A stretch of 64,000 bases of DNA, from NCBI RefSeq assembly GCF_023630255.1, contig NZ_JALPRS010000001.1, positions 2,418,001 through 2,482,000 of the forward strand, read 5' to 3'. Source of the stretch: Pontibacter deserti (lineage in GTDB: Bacteria > Bacteroidota > Bacteroidia > Cytophagales > Hymenobacteraceae). This document shows positions 34,291 to 44,582 of the stretch, piece after piece (position 1 is the first letter of the stretch; each line of letters begins with the position of its first letter). The position numbers were made by a program, and so were the translations under genes. The notes under the pieces are model-generated. The model was not told the origin of the DNA and did not search any database. It saw only the letters and a list, made by a program, of their open reading frames with translations.

Positions 34291-35347
34291 ACAGCTCGAG
34301 AAAGTTGTTGGTATGTGCCTGTACTGAGTATTGTTGCTGCATCCACTTACGTCCGGCTTTGCCCAATTTAGCTCTTACCACAGCATTTTGTAATAACTGT
34401 TCCAGCTTTTCATACCACTCCTGTTCGGTGCTGCAAGTATAACCTGTTATACTATCTGGTATCGCGGTTGTATTTGCTCCAACCGCTGAGGCGACAACAG
34501 GAATACCTAATGCCATATATTGTAGGGCTTTAAAAGCACATTTACCCTTTGCCCATTCTGTATCGGGTAATGGCATTACACCAATATGTAGCTGCAACAG
34601 GTCTTCAATTTCAGATTCATTGTTCCAGGGTATAAATCTCAGGAACTTCAGATTTAAATCAGGTTTACGGTCAGCGATAACTATAAACTCAAAAGTGTAC
34701 TTCTGTTCCAGTTCCTGCAGCACAGGTTCGATTAGTTTTAAATAGGGCAATGTAGAGTGCGAACCGATCCAGCCAATTGTTACCCGTTCCGTTTGCTGAT
34801 CTTTTAACTTATTATACTTTGTAACTGTATCTAAAACGGTTGGCAAGTATACAGCTGCTGCGTTATACTTCAGCGCATAGTCCTTCAGGTAATCATTACC
34901 ACAACTTACTTTATAGCTCCAACTAATAAGCAGCTTGGTTTTGTGGTGCCATTTATACTTTGCTGCAGCGCTATTATCATCTGTAGTATTTGGCAGCCAG
35001 ATAGCATCATCAAAATCAAAGATGATCTTTTTGCGGAAGGCTTTAGCAGCCAGCCATTCAAACCAGGGTGGCCCTACCGGAGTGGCTTCACGGTGAGTAA
35101 AAATGTAATCATACGCTGGCAGCTTGGTTAGCAAGAGCAACCTCCTGAACATACCTTTAGCCAGACCAGTTATTTTTTTTAGGGTATGCCCCTGCCTGTA
35201 AAGGATATCCCACGTTCCAGCATCCCAGAACGGAGCTACTTTATAGTTTATACGTTGCTCTTGCAGCACAGGCAACCACTGCTCCACCCTATACCTTTGC
35301 GAAGCCGCTTTACCCACCGGATAAGGAACTACAAACAATACTTTCAT
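34283..35347 (-). CDS. GT4-like glycosyltransferase (third of a coupled trio)
   Basis: GT-B fold sugar transferase of 354 residues. It starts MKVLFVVPYPVGKAASQRYRV. The C-domain has IGWIGSHSTLPYLK, GVMPLPDTEWAKGKCAFKALQYMALGIPVVAS (the E-x-x-x-K/ALQYMALG nucleotide-sugar region) and AIPDSITGYTC. It lacks a signal peptide and membrane helix and is probably membrane-peripheral. The ATG overlaps the preceding glycosyltransferase gene by 4 nt. Donor and acceptor unknown; a surface polysaccharide is implied by the ugd and decarboxylase genes nearby. Confidence 0.85.
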   Translation of the reverse strand: MKVLFVVPYPVGKAASQRYRVEQWLPVLQEQRINYKVAPFWDAGTWDILYRQGHTLKKITGLAKGMFRRLLLLTKLPAYDYIFTHREATPVGPPWFEWLAAKAFRKKIIFDFDDAIWLPNTTDDNSAAAKYKWHHKTKLLISWSYKVSCGNDYLKDYALKYNAAAVYLPTVLDTVTKYNKLKDQQTERVTIGWIGSHSTLPYLKLIEPVLQELEQKYTFEFIVIADRKPDLNLKFLRFIPWNNESEIEDLLQLHIGVMPLPDTEWAKGKCAFKALQYMALGIPVVASAVGANTTAIPDSITGYTCSTEQEWYEKLEQLLQNAVVRAKLGKAGRKWMQQQYSVQAHTNNFLELFT

Positions 35348-36558
35348 AGCCCTTTTTGCTGCAACTGGTTAAAAAAGTACTCATAAGCCGCCCTGACTTT
35401 ATCAGGTGACCTATACTTTACTGCAAGTTTTGGTATTTCATGACGGTGTGCCTGGTCCTGAAGTATAGTTTGTATCTTCTGAAGTGCCTGCTTTATACTT
35501 TCTTGCTGCTGCAGGTTAAACAATGCCCCACCACCTTCTTTTGTAATAATGTCACTATCGTCGCCGATGCCTTCCGTCAGCAGCACAGGTAACCCATTTG
35601 CCCAGTACTCCCCTATTTTAACCGGCGACAGAAACCTTTTGGAAGGCGCAGGTTTATAAGTGGCAAAGGCAAAATCAGCTGCAGAAAGATAAGCCGGCAC
35701 TGCTGCATGTTGCAGAGACGTTACCTGTACCTTACTCAGGTCTAAGTTATACTTCTGCAATTGCTGCAAAATTTCGTGCTCCGGCTGCGGCGATAAAATT
35801 AGCAGCCTAAAATCCGGAATCTCCTCGAAGCATGTTCTGTAAATTTCAAAGGCTTCGTTGTTGTAATACAGGCCGCCATACTTACCAGCATAAACACCCA
35901 CTAGTGTGTTCTCCCAACCTAACTGCTTTCGCACCTTGGCTCTCATTTGTGCATCAAACTCAAAAAGAACAGTATCAACTGAACAAGGTACTGCCACAAC
36001 ATTAGCAGCGGGTATTCCTTCCTGTAAAAGGATTTTTTTAAAGCCCTCAGTAACCGGCATTAGTCCAGCTGCGCGCTTCTTCTGCAGGTTTTCCCAATAC
36101 TTCTGCATGTTATACTTAAGCCTGAACCTGCTCCACACACCTGATTCCAGCATATAATCGGCGTGCGGTTCAAAAAGCGTAACAAAGTAAGGGATGTCTG
36201 AATTTCTTAAAGCTTTATCTGCTACAGACCCGGCCGGAGCACCATGCGCCACAACTACATCAATCTCTTCATCTACTACAACCTGCCGCAGCGTTTTATA
36301 GCCTTGCCTGTAATCCGATATCTGGTTTAAAACCCTGCTTTTATGCTGTGATGATAAGATTGGCAGCCATTTTACTTTAGGATTACAAAGTATAGACTTC
36401 ACGGAAGCATCAACGGGAGTATATACTTCATCCTCAAGCGTGAGAAAAATAATCTTAGTGATTTCCTGAAAGCTTGCCAATGCTTGTAGATGGGGCAATA
36501 CCGTCGAAACAGTAAGTCCGTCTTCTAATTTCCAGCGACAAAGGAAAGCGATATTCAC
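35344..36558 (-). CDS. GT4-like glycosyltransferase (second of a coupled trio)
   Basis: A 404-residue GT-B protein beginning MNIAFLCRWKLEDGLTVSTV. It has VVVAHGAPAGSVADKAL in the N-domain and LVGVYAGKYGGLYYNNEAF and SPVKIGEYWANGLPVLLTEGIGDD in the C-domain, the last being the nucleotide-sugar binding segment. It is coupled by 4-nt overlaps at both ends to the neighbouring glycosyltransferases (36555-36558 and 35344-35347). Specificity unknown. Confidence 0.85.
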   Translation of the reverse strand: MNIAFLCRWKLEDGLTVSTVLPHLQALASFQEITKIIFLTLEDEVYTPVDASVKSILCNPKVKWLPILSSQHKSRVLNQISDYRQGYKTLRQVVVDEEIDVVVAHGAPAGSVADKALRNSDIPYFVTLFEPHADYMLESGVWSRFRLKYNMQKYWENLQKKRAAGLMPVTEGFKKILLQEGIPAANVVAVPCSVDTVLFEFDAQMRAKVRKQLGWENTLVGVYAGKYGGLYYNNEAFEIYRTCFEEIPDFRLLILSPQPEHEILQQLQKYNLDLSKVQVTSLQHAAVPAYLSAADFAFATYKPAPSKRFLSPVKIGEYWANGLPVLLTEGIGDDSDIITKEGGGALFNLQQQESIKQALQKIQTILQDQAHRHEIPKLAVKYRSPDKVRAAYEYFFNQLQQKGL

Positions 36559-37625
36559 GACAGGTAGTATTTATACAGTGCTTCTAATTTAGTTAAGTAG
36601 ATGTCCTTTTGAAAAGCCTGCGTTCTTGCCTTTCCCGCTACTGAAAGCTTCTCTCTTAAACTAAGGTTATCTCTTAACTCTTTTACCTTTGCAGCACAAT
36701 CTTCCGGTTTACCTAGATCAAAGAAAAGAGCATTACCACCTGTAACTTCCCTATTAGGTGCAATATCAGAGAGCACACATGGTAAACCTACCGCCATAGC
36801 TTCTATTATTGCTAAGCTCAGCCCTTCGTAAACAGAGGAAAGTATAAACCCATCATATTGGTTTAAGACCTCATGCACATTATTACAGCCCCCTTTCAGG
36901 CTAACTTTATTCAGGTTCTTTTCTTTTATAAAAGCCTTAAGCTCAGAAAATAAGGGGCCATCGCCAATAATATCAAGGTATATTTCTTCATGCCTTAAAT
37001 GCTCAAAGGTCTGTAATAAGTAGTCATAGTTCTTTGCTGCTCTTAAACTACCTACCGCCACTAATTTAAAAGCCCTCGAATCACTTATACCTGATTTACT
37101 ATTTACCGGAAGATTAAATTCGTCTTTTATAAAGTTATGTAGTATGGAATACCTCGAACCAACGTTTATAAATTGCTTATAATCCTCAGCAACTGCTTCT
37201 GACACAAAAATCATATGCTGGCTCTGCTTATAGGTGAGCCGCTCCAGGTATAAGCTTAAACGATTCGGCAGAAATGCATCCTGGCTGAGCAAACTATGCA
37301 CCGTAGTAATCAATTGAACTCCGGCCGGTTTTGCCAATCGCGCAACTATAGCCGGCCAATAATGGTGTGCATGTATAAGTTCTACCTGTTCTTCTTTAAC
37401 TATCTTTCTTAACCTGAAAGCGCAGCTGAGCAGATTATACTTACCTTTATAACCCAGGCAATATACTTTAGCTGCTTTTACCTGAGGCAGCAAAGTCTCC
37501 GGCGGCCGCATGTAAACTACTACATGCCTATACTCTTCCGTAAAGCCTTTAAGTGACTCTGTAAACAGTACTTCCGCCCCACCTACCACCAGCGATTCTA
37601 TAATATGTAGTACTGTAGCTTTCAA
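36555..37625 (-). CDS. GT4-like glycosyltransferase (first of a coupled trio)
   Basis: A 356-residue GT-B protein starting MKATVLHIIESLVVGGAEVL. Features are ELIHAHHYWPAIVARLAKP in the N-domain, and LVAVGSLRAAKNYDYLLQTF and SSVYEGLSLAIIEAMAVGLPCVLSD (E-x7-E motif) in the C-domain. It is first in an operon of three glycosyltransferases. It is divergent from the gene at 37672, with a 46-bp shared promoter region. Confidence 0.88.
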   Translation of the reverse strand: MKATVLHIIESLVVGGAEVLFTESLKGFTEEYRHVVVYMRPPETLLPQVKAAKVYCLGYKGKYNLLSCAFRLRKIVKEEQVELIHAHHYWPAIVARLAKPAGVQLITTVHSLLSQDAFLPNRLSLYLERLTYKQSQHMIFVSEAVAEDYKQFINVGSRYSILHNFIKDEFNLPVNSKSGISDSRAFKLVAVGSLRAAKNYDYLLQTFEHLRHEEIYLDIIGDGPLFSELKAFIKEKNLNKVSLKGGCNNVHEVLNQYDGFILSSVYEGLSLAIIEAMAVGLPCVLSDIAPNREVTGGNALFFDLGKPEDCAAKVKELRDNLSLREKLSVAGKARTQAFQKDIYLTKLEALYKYYLS

Positions 37626-37671
37626 GTTATCTTTGCTAATGGTAAATTACCTCTCCGTAATTTAATGTAAG

Positions 37672-38904
37672 GTGGATAAGCCAAAAATACTATTTATCGG
37701 CGACTATTGCAGAACTGATTACCTGCGCATGCTGGATAAATCAGTAAACGTCTGTGAATTTTGGTTTTTATACTATGCATCGCCTGACGAAGAGCAAAAT
37801 AAGGCATATCTGCCATACGGGAGGGCTATTTACTGGTCAGATTACGGAAGCGCTCAGGATTTATTAAAGGCTTTAACGCCTGCGAAAGTGCTTTTCCTGT
37901 ACCTTGATACCTACCATGCAGTGGTGCTGAATTTAGCTTGTAAAGAAGCTGGCATACCTACTTACCACCTGGAGCATGGCATGCGTGCAGATTATGGCAT
38001 TGCTTATAAGGCATCTAACACTCCTGAAGTATACCAAAAGTCATTCGCAAAACTCCGGAACCTCAGAAACATTTTATATAATTTGGGAGACCGCGTAAAG
38101 GCCCGATTATTTATTAAAAACAGTATTCAGAAACTTACTGGGGAGAATGCTGCTTTTGCAAAGGAATTTATAGCTGTAAGAGGCAAAAACAATTACTTAG
38201 AAACATTCCGGCTTTTGCCATCCCCGAAGCGTATTGCAGCTAATTACATTTCATTCAGTCCCAAAGTATACCAGGTTCACCAGCAACACGATCATCTTGC
38301 TCCTGATCAGAAAGTATATTTTATAGGTGTGCCTTATTTTGATGCACTGGCTGCAGTCACGCCAACTACACCTCAACAAGCAATACTTTTTATTGATCAG
38401 CCTCTAGCGGAGAAAAAACTTCTGCAATGGACTCCTGCTTATAAAAGAACGTTTGTAGAGCAACTGACAGGTATAACTTCAGGGTACAACTATAAACTAT
38501 ATGTAAAACCTCACCCTGAGCAGGATCTCACTTTCTGGCAGCATACCACTAATGTTGAACTGATTGATGATGCCCAATTACAGAAAATTTGTGGAAGCAT
38601 TCCCATTGTGATGGGCTTCTATTCTACTTACCTGATGCCTTTTGCCGCATTTGAGCACACCACTCTGATCACATTAGAAAATCATCCGGCAGGTAAATTG
38701 AATCTATCAAAGCCATTTACAGATGCAGGCGTAGCTCATTCGGTTTATACTTTAGATGATCTGCCATGGGCTCTGGAAAACATTGCAACACTACATCAGC
38801 ACCAACTGCCAAATAAAAAGCAATTTGAAGAAGACTGGCTATACAAATTTGATGGCAAAGCTGGTGAACGTTTGAGAGCTATACTTACAGGCCACAGCCT
38901 ATAA
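37672..38904 (+). CDS. GT-B-like protein, possibly a polysialyltransferase or capsule-transferase relative
   Basis: A 410-residue soluble protein starting at a GTG (37672). Visible hallmarks are LHLEHGMRADYG in the first half and LYVKPHPEQD in the second, the latter resembling the KxHP motif of CDP-glycerol and capsule (polysialyl) transferases; GFYSTYLMPFAAFEHTT follows. This suggests a GT-B nucleotide-sugar or CDP-dependent transferase. It lies within the polysaccharide locus, divergent from the glycosyltransferase trio. No exact family is claimed. Confidence 0.6.
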   Translation: MDKPKILFIGDYCRTDYLRMLDKSVNVCEFWFLYYASPDEEQNKAYLPYGRAIYWSDYGSAQDLLKALTPAKVLFLYLDTYHAVVLNLACKEAGIPTYHLEHGMRADYGIAYKASNTPEVYQKSFAKLRNLRNILYNLGDRVKARLFIKNSIQKLTGENAAFAKEFIAVRGKNNYLETFRLLPSPKRIAANYISFSPKVYQVHQQHDHLAPDQKVYFIGVPYFDALAAVTPTTPQQAILFIDQPLAEKKLLQWTPAYKRTFVEQLTGITSGYNYKLYVKPHPEQDLTFWQHTTNVELIDDAQLQKICGSIPIVMGFYSTYLMPFAAFEHTTLITLENHPAGKLNLSKPFTDAGVAHSVYTLDDLPWALENIATLHQHQLPNKKQFEEDWLYKFDGKAGERLRAILTGHSL

Positions 38905-38948
38905 AACAAAAGCGTCTGCAGGTATAAATCTGGAGACGCTTTTGTTTT
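38903..38948. terminator. Bidirectional terminator between 38904 and the UXS gene
   Basis: AAAACAAAAGCGTCT and AGACGCTTTTGTTTT form a 15-bp stem with a loop of about 15 nt, between convergent genes. Confidence 0.93.
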
Positions 38949-38960
38949 AATTTACTTGTT

Positions 38961-39929
38961 TTAAGCATTTGTTACTGTTTCGGCAGGAGTTTGGATTTTC
39001 TCTTTAAAGTATTCCAGTGTTCTCCTTAAACCTTCTGCGCGGTCTACTTTAGGTTCCCAACCTAATATTTCCTTTGCACGGGTAATATCTGGCTGGCGTT
39101 TCTGCGGATCATCTTTTGGTAGCGGCTGATATTCTACTTTCAGTTCCACCCCTGTCAGGTTACAGATTTCCTCAGCAAACTCTTTTATAGTTATTTCTGA
39201 TGGGTTACCTACGTTTACTGGCATTGGGTAATCACTTAGCAGCAGGCGGTAAATACCTTCTACTAGGTCATCTACATAACAGAACGAACGGGTCTGCGAA
39301 CCATTACCGAAAATGCTTAATGGCTCGCCACGCAGTGCCTGGCTCAGGAAAGCTGGCAATACACGACCATCATCCAGACGCATTCTTGGACCATACGTGT
39401 TAAAGATACGCACGATACGTGTCTCTAAACCATGGTGCATATGGTACGCCATGGTCATTGCTTCCTGGAAGCGCTTGGCTTCGTCGTAGCAGCCACGTGG
39501 GCCAACCGGGTTTACATTACCCCAATAATCTTCATTTTGCGGGTGTACCAGCGGGTCACCATATACTTCAGATGTAGAAGCAATAAGCATACGTGCGCCT
39601 TTTGCTTTAGCCAGACCAAGCAGGTTGTGCGTACCCAACGAGCCTACTTTCAAGGTCTGGATCGGAATCTTCAGGTAATCGATCGGGCTGGCCGGTGATG
39701 CAAAATGCAGGATGTAGTCGAGTTTACCTGGTACATGCACAAATTTAGATACATCATGGTGGTAAAACTCAAAATCCTTTAGTTTAAACAGGTGCTCTAT
39801 GTTGTCCAGGTTACCTGTGATCAGGTTATCCATGGCAATGACATGATACCCTTCTTTTATAAATCTATCGCAAAGGTGAGAGCCCAGAAAACCGGCCCCG
39901 CCTGTGATGAGTACTCGTTTCTTAGCCAT
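38961..39929 (-). CDS. UDP-glucuronate decarboxylase (UDP-xylose synthase)
   Basis: Extended short-chain dehydrogenase that converts UDP-glucuronic acid to UDP-xylose. The 322 residues have GGAGFLGSH (NAD site), [30 protein letters not shown], and the catalytic YDEAKR (Tyr-x3-Lys). [15 protein letters not shown] and [11 protein letters not shown] are typical of UXS rather than of epimerases. It begins 2 nt after the ugd stop, so the two enzymes form a direct two-step operon. Confidence 0.9.
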   Translation of the reverse strand: MAKKRVLITGGAGFLGSHLCDRFIKEGYHVIAMDNLITGNLDNIEHLFKLKDFEFYHHDVSKFVHVPGKLDYILHFASPASPIDYLKIPIQTLKVGSLGTHNLLGLAKAKGARMLIASTSEVYGDPLVHPQNEDYWGNVNPVGPRGCYDEAKRFQEAMTMAYHMHHGLETRIVRIFNTYGPRMRLDDGRVLPAFLSQALRGEPLSIFGNGSQTRSFCYVDDLVEGIYRLLLSDYPMPVNVGNPSEITIKEFAEEICNLTGVELKVEYQPLPKDDPQKRQPDITRAKEILGWEPKVDRAEGLRRTLEYFKEKIQTPAETVTNA

Positions 39930-39931
39930 AC

Positions 39932-41278
39932 TTATACAGTTGTCTTTAATTCTGTTACCGGCTGTTTTACGCCAATGCCATAGTAGGTGAAGCCTTTTTC
40001 TGTCAGGTCTTTGGCATCGTAAATATTTCTACCGTCAAATACTACTTTATCCTTCATCAGCTTGCTGGCCACGGTAAAGTTTGGCGAACGAAACTCCGGC
40101 CACTCAGTTACCAGCAGCAGCGCATCAGCATCAATCAGGGTTTCATATTCATCTTTGCCGTACTGGATGGTGTCGCCCAAGGTATGTCTGGCTTCTTCCA
40201 TGGCAACCGGGTCGTAGGCTTTTACCTGCGCACCCTGCTCCAGCAGTTTCTTGATGATCACCAGCGATGGGGCCTCACGCATGTCATCTGTTTTTGGCTT
40301 GAACGACAGACCCCAGATAGCAAAGGTCTTACCAGCAAGGTTACCATTAAAGTGCGCACTGATCTTGTTGAACAGCACTGACTTCTGGTTTTCGTTTACT
40401 TCTTCTACTGACTTCAGCACACGCATCTCGTAGCCATTCTCGCCTGCTGTACGGATAAGTGCTTTCACATCTTTCGGGAAGCAGCTTCCACCATAACCAA
40501 TACCCGGGTAAATGAATTTGTTACCGATGCGGGCATCCGAACCAATACCTCGGCGCACCATGTTCACATCCGCTCCCATGATCTCGCAAAGGTTGGCAAT
40601 GTCGTTCATGAAGCTGATCTTGGTTGCCAGCATGGCGTTGGCTGCATACTTGGTCATCTCCGCAGATGGAATGTCCATAAAGATCAACGGGTGGCCGTTC
40701 ATCAAAAATGGCTTGTAAAGTTTGGTCATCACTTCTTCGGCTTTCTCAGAAGCAACACCTACTACAATTCTGTCTGGTTTCAGGAAGTCTTCAATGGCCG
40801 CACCTTCTTTCAGGAACTCCGGATTGGAAGCCACATCGAACGGAATCTCCACGCCACGAGCGGCTAACTCATCTTCAATGGCCTGGCGCACTTTGTTGGC
40901 TGTACCAACCGGCACGGTGCTCTTGGTCACCACTACCATATAGTCATTCATGTTCTGGCCAATAGCGCGGGCTACTGCCAGTACATATTTAAGGTCAGCT
41001 GAGCCGTCTTCGCCCGGAGGCGTGCCAACAGCAATAAATGCGGCATCGCAGCCCTGGATGCTGGTGGCCAGGTCAGTGGAAAAAGAAAGGCGCTCTTTCT
41101 GCGTGTTGCGCAGCACCATTTCTTCCAGTCCCGGCTCATAGATCGGCAGCACGCCCTTCTTTAAGTTCTCTATTTTATTGGTATCGATATCGATACAGGT
41201 AACATCTATACCTACTTCCGAAAAACATGTGCCTGTTACCAGACCCACGTAACCCGTGCCAACTACAGCTATTCTCAT
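39932..41278 (-). CDS. ugd: UDP-glucose 6-dehydrogenase
   Basis: Oxidises UDP-glucose to UDP-glucuronate with two NAD. The 448 residues begin [16 protein letters not shown] (NAD site). The catalytic Cys266 is in [14 protein letters not shown], with the conserved Lys in [16 protein letters not shown], and the C-domain has [15 protein letters not shown]. It feeds the UDP-glucuronate decarboxylase encoded immediately downstream, so the operon makes UDP-xylose for the neighbouring glycosyltransferases. Confidence 0.95.
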   Translation of the reverse strand: MRIAVVGTGYVGLVTGTCFSEVGIDVTCIDIDTNKIENLKKGVLPIYEPGLEEMVLRNTQKERLSFSTDLATSIQGCDAAFIAVGTPPGEDGSADLKYVLAVARAIGQNMNDYMVVVTKSTVPVGTANKVRQAIEDELAARGVEIPFDVASNPEFLKEGAAIEDFLKPDRIVVGVASEKAEEVMTKLYKPFLMNGHPLIFMDIPSAEMTKYAANAMLATKISFMNDIANLCEIMGADVNMVRRGIGSDARIGNKFIYPGIGYGGSCFPKDVKALIRTAGENGYEMRVLKSVEEVNENQKSVLFNKISAHFNGNLAGKTFAIWGLSFKPKTDDMREAPSLVIIKKLLEQGAQVKAYDPVAMEEARHTLGDTIQYGKDEYETLIDADALLLVTEWPEFRSPNFTVASKLMKDKVVFDGRNIYDAKDLTEKGFTYYGIGVKQPVTELKTTV

Positions 41279-41363
41279 AAGTCTATAATTATTTCAAATG
41301 CAAATTTATACTTTTATATAGTAGGTTATACTTTTAATGGAAGTATAACCACTAACTTTTCAT

Positions 41364-43277
41364 CTAACTATCTGGAAGAAAAGAATTTTCCCACCAATAC
41401 TGAAAGACCAATAGCATCCATACTTGTGTTTGTAAAGCACCGCCCGCACTTCCTTTAAACGACTGCCGAAGCTTTCTTATTTGCGCTACATCAAATAGCT
41501 GCTGCGCTTCCACTAACTCGTCAGACAGATATTGATCAACCAAACCTGCACCTTCTGTTTGCAGAAAAGAGAGTAAAGGTATCTCAAATCCTTTTTTAGG
41601 CCTTTTATATAACTCGGCGGGCAGCATGTGCCGGAAAGTATCCTGTAATATTCTTTTCTGATACGATTTATCTATTTTGGAAGCCACAGGCAATGAAAAA
41701 GCAAATTTCACTACCCTGTGATCTAAAAACGGGCTCCTGATCTCCAGGCTATTTGCCATACCCATCAGGTCTGTTTTAGGCAACATATCATTTGCCAGCA
41801 CCAGTTGCCAATCGGCACACAGTACGCTGTTCAGGTCGTAATGGTTTCTGGTTAAGCATTCTAAAAGCCGACTTTTTCGGGCTACGTATAAACGGTTAAC
41901 TGCTTTATTCTTATGCTCTGGTTTAAGCAAAGCCAAAGCCTGTTGCTCTTGTTGCCAGGTGGCCCATAGCCAGTAACGATCCGGAGCTGATAGCTTAGCC
42001 CCTGCTGCAAAGCGGTGTAACTGTCTTACTTTATTCGATATAAAAGAGTTTCTCGATTTAGGCAAATTCTCCCATAAAAAGCCCAGAGCGGTTACCAGTT
42101 CAGTTGTTGCCCCTTTTGTTTGAGCCTGCAGTTCCGCACGGTGCTTGTTATAACCAGCAAATAATTCATCAGCTCCGTCTCCGGATAAAACTACTTTTAA
42201 CTGCCTACTTACCTGCTTACTTAAACTATAAACTGCCAGTGCTGAAGAGTCTGCAAATGGTTCGCTCAGCCCATCCAGCATACCAAAAATATTGGTATAC
42301 AGATCATGATTTGTAAGTCGTACTTCGGTGTGGTTGGTGTTATACTTCCGGGCAACTAAGCGGGCATAACTTGTTTCATCAAAAAATGGCTGCTCCGGAA
42401 AGCCGACCGAGAATGTCTGCAAACTAGGTACCTGCTCAGATGCCAGTGCCACAACAATAGAGGAATCGATACCACCACTTAGAAAAGCTCCTACAGGCAC
42501 ATCAGAAACCAGCCTTTCGGTTACTGCCTGCTCCAGTAGTTGCCTTAATTTAACTTGCTGCTGTTTATAAGTTAAGGTATTAGACGCTGCTTTTTCGCCG
42601 TCGAAGGGTAGTTTATACCAGTTGCTGTCGTGTACTTTATTGTTTTTAACCAGAAGAAAGTGCCCCGGCAGTAGCTTTTTAACATTTTTAAGTATAGTTG
42701 CAGGAGCCGGAATGTAAGTTAGCTGCAGGTACTGAAAGAGTGAAGTATAATCCAGTTCTCGAGGCACACCCAGCGCCATTAAAGCCTTTAACTCTGACCC
42801 AAACAGGAATTTATCTGCATCTTTATAGTATAGCAACGGCTTTTCGCCAAACCTGTCGCGCGCAATAAAGAGGCTTTGTTCAGCAGCATCATAAATGGCA
42901 AAAGCAAAAAAACCATGTAACCGCTTTAAACACTCCTGCCCTTCTCTTATGTATAATTGTAGAATTACTTCGGTATCAGAATCAGTAGTAAACTGCTGCC
43001 CTTTAGCTATCAACTTTGCCTGAAGTGATTTATAATTAAAGATCTCGCCATTATAAACAATGGTATACCTGCCAGTGGTGTCGGTTAACGGTTGGTTAGC
43101 AGTTGCTGAGGGGGCAATAACAGTCAGGCGCTGATGAGCCAGGGCCACTTTATCCCGCACAAAAGTACCGGAAGCGTCAGGTCCGCGATGCTGAATGGCA
43201 GCTGCTGCCGCTTTTAACCGGTTAAATGCTGTTAAACCAGCTTCCGTGAAGGCAAAAACTCCTGTTATTCCACACAT
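41364..43277 (-). CDS. asnB: Glutamine-hydrolysing asparagine synthase-type amidotransferase
   Basis: The protein begins MCGITGVFAF at the ATG 43275-43277, exposing the Cys2 nucleophile; a longer reading from 43370 would bury it. The class II glutaminase domain (VYNGEIFNY, SDTEVILQLY) is followed by a synthetase domain with the PP-loop SGGIDSSIV and SGDGADELFAGY. The 637 residues are standard. Its position beside UDP-sugar and glycosyltransferase genes suggests an amidotransferase for a polysaccharide, as in many capsule loci, rather than general asparagine supply. That reading is inference. Confidence 0.9.
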   Translation of the reverse strand: MCGITGVFAFTEAGLTAFNRLKAAAAAIQHRGPDASGTFVRDKVALAHQRLTVIAPSATANQPLTDTTGRYTIVYNGEIFNYKSLQAKLIAKGQQFTTDSDTEVILQLYIREGQECLKRLHGFFAFAIYDAAEQSLFIARDRFGEKPLLYYKDADKFLFGSELKALMALGVPRELDYTSLFQYLQLTYIPAPATILKNVKKLLPGHFLLVKNNKVHDSNWYKLPFDGEKAASNTLTYKQQQVKLRQLLEQAVTERLVSDVPVGAFLSGGIDSSIVVALASEQVPSLQTFSVGFPEQPFFDETSYARLVARKYNTNHTEVRLTNHDLYTNIFGMLDGLSEPFADSSALAVYSLSKQVSRQLKVVLSGDGADELFAGYNKHRAELQAQTKGATTELVTALGFLWENLPKSRNSFISNKVRQLHRFAAGAKLSAPDRYWLWATWQQEQQALALLKPEHKNKAVNRLYVARKSRLLECLTRNHYDLNSVLCADWQLVLANDMLPKTDLMGMANSLEIRSPFLDHRVVKFAFSLPVASKIDKSYQKRILQDTFRHMLPAELYKRPKKGFEIPLLSFLQTEGAGLVDQYLSDELVEAQQLFDVAQIRKLRQSFKGSAGGALQTQVWMLLVFQYWWENSFLPDS

Positions 43278-43421
43278 ACTTCCTGTAAAGTTAGCTTTTT
43301 TATACTTCAGGCAGCTGCTATCATAGCACCGGATTAGCAAAAAGTAAGCTCGTTTACTTAAAATTAACAACCCACCTTCCTAATACAAGTATAGCTTTAA
43401 GGAGAACACCCTGTTTATAGT

Positions 43422-44312
43422 ATGAAACCAGACTGGCTAGATACCAACGAGTATCCTTTCGAATCTAAATACTTACAACTAGACTGCGGCAAAATGCATT
43501 ACATAGACGAAGGCGAGGGCCCTGTTATTGTAATGGTACATGGTACGCCAGCCTGGTCGTTTATTTACCGTAACCTGATCAAGATCCTGCGCCCGCATTA
43601 CCGCTGTGTAGCGATGGATATGATTGGGTTCGGACTTTCAGATAAACCTGAAGATTTCAGTTATAAACCGAGAGCACATGCAGCTAACTTCGAAAAGCTG
43701 ATGGAGCACTTACAGCTAAAAAATATAACCTTAGTGGTTCATGATTTCGGCGCTCCCATTGGCCTGGCCTATGCTCTTGACCATCCTCAGAATATACGAA
43801 ACATAGTTATGCTTAACACCTGGACCTGGTCCTTGTCAAAGCACAACACGTTTTCAAAAGCAAGTAAATATCTGGTTGGGCCATTGGGTAAATTCTTACA
43901 TTCTAAAATGAACCTCTCGACTGGCGCATTGGTAAACGAGCTTTTTAGCGATGCCCATAATTTACCACAACCCATACAAGATCAGTATGTGAATGCCTTG
44001 GGCTCACCTGAACAACAGGTGCGCTCACTTGCCTGTGCCCGCGAATTAGTGGGTGTCAGCAAATGGTATGAAGAGTTATGGCAGAAACGTAAAAGTATAC
44101 AGGATATCCCAACGCTTATACTTTGGGGTGAGCGTGATAAACTTGTAAAAATTGAAGCCCTGCAAAAATGGAAGCGCTTTTTCCATGAATGCTATGTAAT
44201 ACATTTTGAGGAAAGTGGACACTTTTTACAGGAAGAAAACGCTGAAGAATTAGCTGGCTATGTGAGTAATTTTATAAAGGAAGAACAAAAGAAACGTGAG
44301 CCGGCATTTTAA
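43422..44312 (+). CDS. Alpha/beta hydrolase, haloalkane dehalogenase-like
   Basis: A 296-residue alpha/beta fold enzyme. HGTPAWSFIYRN matches the HGxPxWSxxYR oxyanion region of haloalkane dehalogenases and relatives. The nucleophile elbow is VVHDFGAPIG with Asp as nucleophile (Phe where dehalogenases have a halide-binding Trp). The acid residue is in LWGERDKLV, and the catalytic His is in SGHFLQEE. The Asp nucleophile favours a dehalogenase or epoxide-hydrolase type, but the missing Trp makes true dehalogenation uncertain. Confidence 0.8.
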   Translation: MKPDWLDTNEYPFESKYLQLDCGKMHYIDEGEGPVIVMVHGTPAWSFIYRNLIKILRPHYRCVAMDMIGFGLSDKPEDFSYKPRAHAANFEKLMEHLQLKNITLVVHDFGAPIGLAYALDHPQNIRNIVMLNTWTWSLSKHNTFSKASKYLVGPLGKFLHSKMNLSTGALVNELFSDAHNLPQPIQDQYVNALGSPEQQVRSLACARELVGVSKWYEELWQKRKSIQDIPTLILWGERDKLVKIEALQKWKRFFHECYVIHFEESGHFLQEENAEELAGYVSNFIKEEQKKREPAF

Positions 44313-44336
44313 ACTCAAGCCAAAACAACATTAAAT

Positions 44337-44582
44337 ATGAAAACGAATAAACCTCTTAAAGAAGCAATACTTAGAGCACCCGAATCAACAGAAGAAAACA
44401 ATCAATCGCAGCAGGAGCAACTATATCATATGGGTGACATTTCACGCCCAGGAGGCGAAGCAAACAAACCGCATACCCCACAGGACCTTGTAGATGAAAG
44501 AGCACGCAATTGTATGGAGTCGTTGCACAACCTGCGGGAGTTGGAGTATGATGTGGAGAAAATAAAGAAGAGTAAACTGTAA
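44337..44582 (+). CDS. Small hypothetical protein
   Basis: An 81-residue polar protein with no signal or membrane helix, 24 nt downstream of the hydrolase in the same direction. It is rich in Glu, Gln, Asn and Lys, with DISRPGGEANKPHTPQDLVDERARN in the middle and a charged helix at the end. It seems well formed (ATG, in-operon spacing), but I do not recognise it. Confidence 0.5.
   Translation: MKTNKPLKEAILRAPESTEENNQSQQEQLYHMGDISRPGGEANKPHTPQDLVDERARNCMESLHNLRELEYDVEKIKKSKL

Noticed and set aside
43422-44312. Confident haloalkane dehalogenase name
   Set aside because: The halide-binding Trp of HDWG is Phe.
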